Shown piece by piece: positions 15,135 through 19,207 of a DNA stretch of 19,207 nt. Source of the stretch: an uncultured Chitinophagaceae bacterium. Lineage in GTDB: Bacteria; Bacteroidota; Bacteroidia; Chitinophagales; Chitinophagaceae. A program made the translations under genes and the position numbers. How positions within the stretch are numbered: position 1 is the stretch's first letter; each line of letters opens with the position of its first letter. Under the pieces are notes generated by a model. The model was not told the DNA's origin, did not search any database, and saw only the letters and a list, made by a program, of their open reading frames with translations. The DNA lies in contig CAMPGG010000027.1 of NCBI GenBank assembly GCA_946885335.1, positions 1 through 19,207 of the forward strand, read 5' to 3'.

Positions 15135-16415
15135 ATGGAACCGAGGCGTACAGTAGCTTTTCACACATTAGGATGCAAACTCAATTTTTCTGAAACTTCC
15201 ACACTCAGCAGGCTGATGGAAAATGAAGGTTTTGAAAAAAAGGAATTTGGCAGCCAGGCTGACGTGTATGTGATCAACACCTGTTCTGTAACAGATAATG
15301 CAGATAAAGAATGCCGCCAATTGGTGAGGCGCATTCAGCGAAAAGCGCCGGAAAGCGTTGTAGTAATTACAGGATGTTACGCCCAGTTAAAATCTGCCGA
15401 AATCGCCGCCATTCCCGGCGTTGATCTGGTATTAGGTGCGGCTGAAAAATTCAACATCGCCCAGCATATTCAAAATTTTACCAAAGGTGATTCTACGCTG
15501 ATCTGCAGTTGTGATATAGATGATGTTTCCGGTTTCAATCCTTCATTTTCAATAAATGACCGCACCCGCACTTTTTTGAAAGTCCAGGATGGCTGTGATT
15601 ATAATTGTTCATTCTGCACCATTCCCATGGCGAGGGGAAAAAGCCGCAGTGACAGTATTGAAAATGTTGTGAACAACGCAAAAGCTTTAGCGGCAAATGG
15701 CGTAAAAGAGATCGTTTTAACGGGTGTGAATTTGGGTGATTTTGGTAAAGGACCGGAAGGTGATAAAAAACATGCCGAAACATTTTTTGATCTTGTACAG
15801 GAACTTGAAAAAGTAGATGGTATTGAGCGATACAGGATCAGCAGCATTGAACCCAACCTGCTGACCAATGATATTATTGCATTTGTAGCGCAGAGTAATA
15901 AGTTCATGCCGCATTTTCACATTCCCCTGCAAAGCGGCAGCAATGAAATTTTAGCAGCTATGCGTCGCCGTTATAAAAGAGAATTATATGCGGATAGAGT
16001 ATCGCTGATTAAAACATTGATGCCACATTGCGCCATTGGCGTTGATGTGATCGTCGGGTTTCCGGGGGAAAGCGAGGAACATTTCAATGAAACATTAAAC
16101 TTTTTGCACGAACTGGATATCAGCTACCTGCACGTATTTACTTATTCTGAAAGAGACCAGACCAAAGCGCTGGAGATAAAACCGGTTGTGCCCATACATA
16201 CCAGGAACGAACGCAATAAAACTTTGCGGAATCTATCATTTATGAAACAACAATATTTTACTAACCTGCATAGCGGGCAAACGCGTAAAGTATTGTTTGA
16301 AAGCCACCAGAAGAATAATATGATGGAAGGTTACACCGATAATTATATCAAGATCACTACCCCATACCGAGCCGAATGGGTGAACCAGTTAGTGGACTGG
16401 ACCATCAATCCATAA
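15135..16415 (+). CDS. mtaB: tRNA (N6-threonylcarbamoyladenosine37-C2)-methylthiotransferase MtaB
   Basis: A radical-SAM methylthiotransferase that converts t6A to ms2t6A at position 37 of ANN-decoding tRNAs, such as tRNA-Lys(UUU). The MtaB-type N-terminal signature HTLGCKLNFSET is present. Numbered from 15135, Cys14, Cys50 and Cys81 hold the auxiliary [4Fe-4S] cluster and CDYNCSFC (Cys154, Cys158, Cys161) the radical-SAM cluster. A C-terminal TRAM RNA-binding domain (about residue 370 on, GQTRKVLFESH) is present. The HTLGCK form, rather than the MiaB or RimO variants, decides the paralogue. The longer start at 15114 adds MHYLCRL, which does not fit the family and overlaps a -7 box. The gene is divergent from the DUF4258 gene and convergent with tag, 5 bp apart. 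Confidence 0.93.
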   Translation: MEPRRTVAFHTLGCKLNFSETSTLSRLMENEGFEKKEFGSQADVYVINTCSVTDNADKECRQLVRRIQRKAPESVVVITGCYAQLKSAEIAAIPGVDLVLGAAEKFNIAQHIQNFTKGDSTLICSCDIDDVSGFNPSFSINDRTRTFLKVQDGCDYNCSFCTIPMARGKSRSDSIENVVNNAKALAANGVKEIVLTGVNLGDFGKGPEGDKKHAETFFDLVQELEKVDGIERYRISSIEPNLLTNDIIAFVAQSNKFMPHFHIPLQSGSNEILAAMRRRYKRELYADRVSLIKTLMPHCAIGVDVIVGFPGESEEHFNETLNFLHELDISYLHVFTYSERDQTKALEIKPVVPIHTRNERNKTLRNLSFMKQQYFTNLHSGQTRKVLFESHQKNNMMEGYTDNYIKITTPYRAEWVNQLVDWTINP

Positions 16416-16420
16416 TTCCT

Positions 16421-17011
16421 TTAAACAAGATCCAACTTCTTTGTTTTCCTTTTTTTCAATGCCCAGGCAGGTTTTGATTTCATCACTTTTTTATAAACCG
16501 GGCAGTCTTCAACATGTGCGCCAGGCAGGTATCCCGTGCTCATTAAAAATTCATTGACAATTTCACCACCCATAAATTTAAACTGTTGCTTAAAAAGTTT
16601 GGTCCATTCATCTTTTGTTTTGGGGTGATGAACTGCCAGCCAATTTTGAAAAGAACCATGTTCCTGTTGAATAATTCCAATGCGTTTTGCATTTTCAATG
16701 GCTGCATCCACTTTTAACCGGTTACGGATAATACCGGCGTCACCCAGTAAACGCTTTCTTTCATTCTCACCATATTGCGCAACAACCTGGATTTTGAAAC
16801 CATCATAAGCATTAAAAAAATTTTCTTTTTTCTTTAGTATGGTATCCCAGCTTAAACCGGCCTGGTTTATTTCCAGTATCATTCTGCCAAATAACTGGTC
16901 ATCGGAATCAAGCGGAAATCCATATTCGTGATCGTGGTAATGTTTGTGAACAGAACCAGTTTCTGCATGTGCTGAAAATGAACAATAGGAAGAAAAGACA
17001 GGTTTTGCCAT
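16421..17011 (-). CDS. tag: DNA-3-methyladenine glycosylase I (Tag-like)
   Basis: A 196-residue base-excision repair enzyme of the helix-hairpin-helix superfamily that removes 3-methyladenine from alkylated DNA. The family core is present: YHDHEYGFP (25-33), ILEINQAGLSWDTILKKKENF (45-65) with Glu47 and Trp55, DAGIIRNRLK (91-100), and FKFMGG (144-149). The structural zinc ligands expected from E. coli Tag can be matched to Cys10, His26, His166 and Cys170 (HVEDC). Two differences from E. coli stand out: EWG reads EYG (Tyr30), and the Cys-to-His spacing at the N-terminus is three residues longer. The gene converges on mtaB with only 5 bp between stop codons, and is divergent from the GH18 gene. 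The family call is firm; exact substrate range is not. Confidence 0.9.
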   Translation of the reverse strand: MAKPVFSSYCSFSAHAETGSVHKHYHDHEYGFPLDSDDQLFGRMILEINQAGLSWDTILKKKENFFNAYDGFKIQVVAQYGENERKRLLGDAGIIRNRLKVDAAIENAKRIGIIQQEHGSFQNWLAVHHPKTKDEWTKLFKQQFKFMGGEIVNEFLMSTGYLPGAHVEDCPVYKKVMKSKPAWALKKRKTKKLDLV

Positions 17012-17170
17012 GATTTTTAATGTTAGATTGGTATGGATAAATGTAAGCAGATTAAAACTGGGAAAAAAACAAAATTCGGAAGCGTTTTATTTTTTAAACT
17101 ATAATTTTAAAATAGATATTACTAACGATAAATTATTATTTGCAAATTTTCATCCCCAAATTTTTAATAA

Positions 17171-18295
17171 ATGAATAAGCTTGTTATACATTTCTTTTCA
17201 TTGATCATTTTGATGTTTGTCTCTTGTTCCGCTGTAAAAAATACGAAGGAATCCACAAAAGCTGAAATATCTGTAATTGCATATTATTCGGGTAATGCAG
17301 ATGCCATTGATAAATATGATATAAAAAAGCTAACACACATTATTTATAGTTTTTGCCACCTGAAAGGAAACAGGCTGAATGTAGATAACCAGGGAGATTC
17401 TGCAACGATCAAAAAACTGGTCTCATTGAAAAAGGATCATCCCACACTTAAAGTGTTATTATCGTTAGGAGGTTGGGGAGGCTGTGAATTTTGTTCACCT
17501 GTCTTTTCAACAGAGGCCGGAAGAGAAGAGTTTGCAGAATCAGTAAAAGAACTAAATGATTATTTTCAAACGGATGGCATTGACCTTGATTGGGAATACC
17601 CGGGCATTCCCGGACATCCCGGTCATGCATGGAAGGCCGAGGATAAACCAAATTTCACAGAACTGGTAAAATCCATCCGAAACAGTCTGGGCGAAAAACA
17701 TGAAATCAGTTTTGCCGCGGGTGGTTTTCCAAAGTTTTTGGAAGAATCGATAGAATGGGAAAAAGTAATGCCTTTGGTAAATAATGTAAACCTGATGAGT
17801 TATGACCTGGTTAGCGGGTTTAGTACGGTAACAGGCCACCATACGCCTTTATATTCCAGTGACAAACAAAAAGAATCAGCAGATGATGCCATTCGATATT
17901 TATTATCTATCGGTGTACCTGCTGATAAAATAGTGATTGGCGGTGCATTTTATGCACGTACCTGGGAAAATGTAGAAAATGTAAACAATGGATTATATCA
18001 ATCCGGGAAATTTAAAAGCTTTGTTCCTTATGCTCAATTTGAAAAAGGATTAAATGAAAAGGACGGATTTGTTTTTTACCGTGATACCATTGCTAAAGCT
18101 CCTTATGCTTATAATGCAGCCCAAAAAATATTTGCAACGTTTGATGATGCTTTATCCATTCAAAACAAAACACAATACGCCATCGATTTGGGTCTTAAAG
18201 GCATTATGTTTTGGGAAATGACACTGGATAAACCAACTGAAGGGTTGCTTGATGAGATTCATAAAATAAAAGCAAATCATTACAAGGAAAATTAA
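17171..18295 (+). CDS. GH18 chitinase-like lipoprotein
   Basis: A 374-residue glycoside hydrolase family 18 protein, predicted to be exported and lipid-anchored. A signal peptide ends at MFVSC, giving a lipidated Cys19. The (beta/alpha)8 core shows SLGGWGG (98-104) and the catalytic DGIDLDWE (135-142), with Glu142 as acid/base and Asp140 and Asp138 assisting. MSYDL and GIMFWEM near the C-terminus complete the substrate pocket. Expected substrates are chitin or other GlcNAc-containing glycans, but GH18 also includes endo-beta-N-acetylglucosaminidases. There is no carbohydrate-binding domain, and no SusC/SusD pair adjoins, so it is not part of an evident polysaccharide utilisation locus. Cys105 and Cys108 (GCEFC) are close together. 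It is divergent from tag with 159 bp between, and no terminator is visible downstream. Confidence 0.92.
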   Translation: MNKLVIHFFSLIILMFVSCSAVKNTKESTKAEISVIAYYSGNADAIDKYDIKKLTHIIYSFCHLKGNRLNVDNQGDSATIKKLVSLKKDHPTLKVLLSLGGWGGCEFCSPVFSTEAGREEFAESVKELNDYFQTDGIDLDWEYPGIPGHPGHAWKAEDKPNFTELVKSIRNSLGEKHEISFAAGGFPKFLEESIEWEKVMPLVNNVNLMSYDLVSGFSTVTGHHTPLYSSDKQKESADDAIRYLLSIGVPADKIVIGGAFYARTWENVENVNNGLYQSGKFKSFVPYAQFEKGLNEKDGFVFYRDTIAKAPYAYNAAQKIFATFDDALSIQNKTQYAIDLGLKGIMFWEMTLDKPTEGLLDEIHKIKANHYKEN

Positions 18296-18433
18296 ACTGT
18301 ACTTTCTCCTAACGCTTAAGAATTATAAAAAAGAGGCTCACTATTGTGAACTTATTGTGTGAGTTGACGGGTTCGAATCGCCGACCCTTCCGCATTTCAT
18401 TCTAATTAAGCAAAATTGTTCGTTTGAAATTCG
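18296..18433. other. Gene-free gap with tRNA-3'-end-like fragment
   Basis: Between the GH18 stop codon and the AraC-type gene I find no coding frame. Bases 18363-18393 read GACGGGTTCGAATCGCCGAC then CCTTCCGCATT, which resembles a tRNA T-arm (GGGTTCGAATC) plus 3' acceptor strand. The T-stem pairs poorly and no matching D-arm, anticodon arm or 5' acceptor (GGAAGGG) is found upstream. A complete tRNA is therefore ruled out. A short CTCAC/GTGAG inverted repeat sits just before it. Confidence 0.35.
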
Positions 18434-18441
18434 CAACTTTG
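18434..18441 (+). promoter_or_regulatory. -7-like box CAACTTTG before the AraC-type gene
   Basis: CAACTTTG differs from TAnnTTTG at one base and ends four nt before the GTG at 18446. A TTG at 18416-18418 lies 15 bp upstream, shorter than the usual spacing. Weak evidence. Confidence 0.25.
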
Positions 18442-18445
18442 TATA

Positions 18446-19207
18446 GTGCCACACATTCAAACAATTGAGGAACTGTATAAATCGAGAAATGCATGGCTTC
18501 CCAGCGACTTACGCAATGAACTTGGTCATTTCAATGTTTTTCGTTTAGATGATGTCGGCGGTAAAGGCATTAAATCTTACCCTATTCGCAAACGAGACTG
18601 GTACAATATAACGCTTGTATATGGCAATGGTAAATACCTTTATGCTGACAATAAAATCGAAGTGCGAAAACATGCACTTGTCTTTGATAACCCAACGGTT
18701 CCTTTTGGATGGGAAGAAAGAGATCGCATAGCGGGTGGCTTTTTCTGTGTTTTTAGCCCCGACTTCTTCCATAGTTTAGCTAATCCAACACAATACTCCA
18801 TTTTCCAACCCGGCGGACCTGCCTTCTTTGAACTTACGGTTAAGGAAGCTAAGCAGGCAGACATATTGTTTGAACGGATGTTTACTGAAATTCGTTCTGA
18901 CTATATACACAAATATGACCTGCTCCGTGCCCTTCTATTAGAAGTCATGCACCTTGCTATGAAAATAGCCCCAGACGCAAATCTTCGTACAGGAACTCTT
19001 AATGCTTCACAAAGAATTACAGTCACATTTCTTGAACGCTTAGAACAGCAGTTTCCAATTGACGGTACAGAGCAAACCATCGAGTTGCGTTCAGCGATAG
19101 ACTTTGCCCCGTTGCTAAATGTTCATGTAAACCATTTAAATCGTTCAGTAAAGGAAACAACAGGCAAAACAACCACACAGATCATAGCCGAACGCATACT
19201 GCAAGAG
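18446..19207 (+). CDS. AraC-family transcriptional regulator, 3' end cut by window edge
   Basis: An open frame of 254 codons with no stop to the window end. The N-terminal part (about 1-150) resembles a cupin-like sensing domain (RDWYNITLVYGNGKYLYADN, then FDNPTVPFGWEE). The C-terminal part reads PLLNVHVNHLNRSVKETTGK, the first helix-turn-helix of an AraC/XylS DNA-binding domain, and the window stops about where the second begins. GTG at 18446 is the only plausible start: there is no in-frame ATG nearby, and a TGA closes the frame at 18425-18427. As a typical AraC protein it would be near 290-300 residues, so roughly 40 are missing. The effector and target genes are unknown; the short tRNA-like fragment just upstream could mean it lies on inserted DNA, but that is inference. 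Confidence 0.8.
   Translation, partial: MPHIQTIEELYKSRNAWLPSDLRNELGHFNVFRLDDVGGKGIKSYPIRKRDWYNITLVYGNGKYLYADNKIEVRKHALVFDNPTVPFGWEERDRIAGGFFCVFSPDFFHSLANPTQYSIFQPGGPAFFELTVKEAKQADILFERMFTEIRSDYIHKYDLLRALLLEVMHLAMKIAPDANLRTGTLNASQRITVTFLERLEQQFPIDGTEQTIELRSAIDFAPLLNVHVNHLNRSVKETTGKTTTQIIAERILQE

Noticed and set aside
17171..18295. Part of a polysaccharide utilisation locus
   Set aside because: There is no SusC/SusD pair, other glycoside hydrolase or sensor system next to the GH18 gene; the AraC-type gene downstream is not enough to support it.
18340..18395. Complete tRNA gene before the AraC-type gene
   Set aside because: Only T-arm and acceptor-like bases are present; D-arm, anticodon arm and 5' acceptor strand are missing and the T-stem pairs poorly.
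18545..18864. Two open frames on the minus strand near the right edge
   Set aside because: The plus strand carries an uninterrupted AraC-family frame over the same bases, with a recognisable helix-turn-helix.

Overview
The window looks like chromosomal DNA from a Bacteroidota member, most likely in or near the Chitinophagaceae (inference). It is AT-rich, starts lack clear Shine-Dalgarno sequences, and several genes are preceded by the Bacteroidota -7 promoter box TAnnTTTG. One complete -33/-7 promoter with a 20-nt spacer lies in front of a tRNA. Gene content also fits: a giant DUF2723 membrane protein, a VWA/AAA+ pair, a GH18 lipoprotein and an AraC-type regulator.

Layout. The left edge holds the 5' part of a minus-strand tRNA-Lys(TTT) and its promoter. 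Plus-strand genes follow: an SDR oxidoreductase, a DUF62-like protein without the usual catalytic residues, a small ABM-fold monooxygenase, a 1112-residue DUF2723 protein closed by a strong terminator, then a VWA protein and its AAA+ ATPase. murB converges on the ATPase gene and ends in a hairpin terminator. Divergent from murB is a TIP30-like NAD(P)-binding protein, which converges on a minus-strand block: a DUF4258 protein, a PlsC-type acyltransferase (ATGA overlap) and priA. mtaB runs divergently from this block and meets tag tail to tail, 5 bp apart. Divergent from tag is a GH18 lipoprotein. The right edge is a GTG-started AraC-family gene cut by the window end, preceded by a short tRNA-3'-end-like stretch.

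Function. Most genes are housekeeping: cell wall (murB), phospholipid (plsC-like), replication restart (priA), alkylation repair (tag), tRNA modification (mtaB, whose known substrate class includes the tRNA-Lys(UUU) at the left edge) and glycan work (GH18, DUF2723). There is no defence island, phage, IS element or CRISPR array.

The less ordinary content is of two kinds. One is the intergenic DNA: an 11-bp tandem array, a telomere-like TTAAACCC array with G-quadruplex potential, a recurring 8-bp TCAACTAN array in several gaps, and a long imperfect palindrome of a type widespread in bacterial intergenic DNA. The other is a set of proteins that keep their fold signature but have altered key residues: the DUF62 homologue, the AAA+ ATPase and, mildly, Tag. 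I see no clear evidence of a new multi-gene system. The best candidates for new biology are the DUF2723 protein, the VWA/AAA+ pair and the degenerate DUF62 protein.
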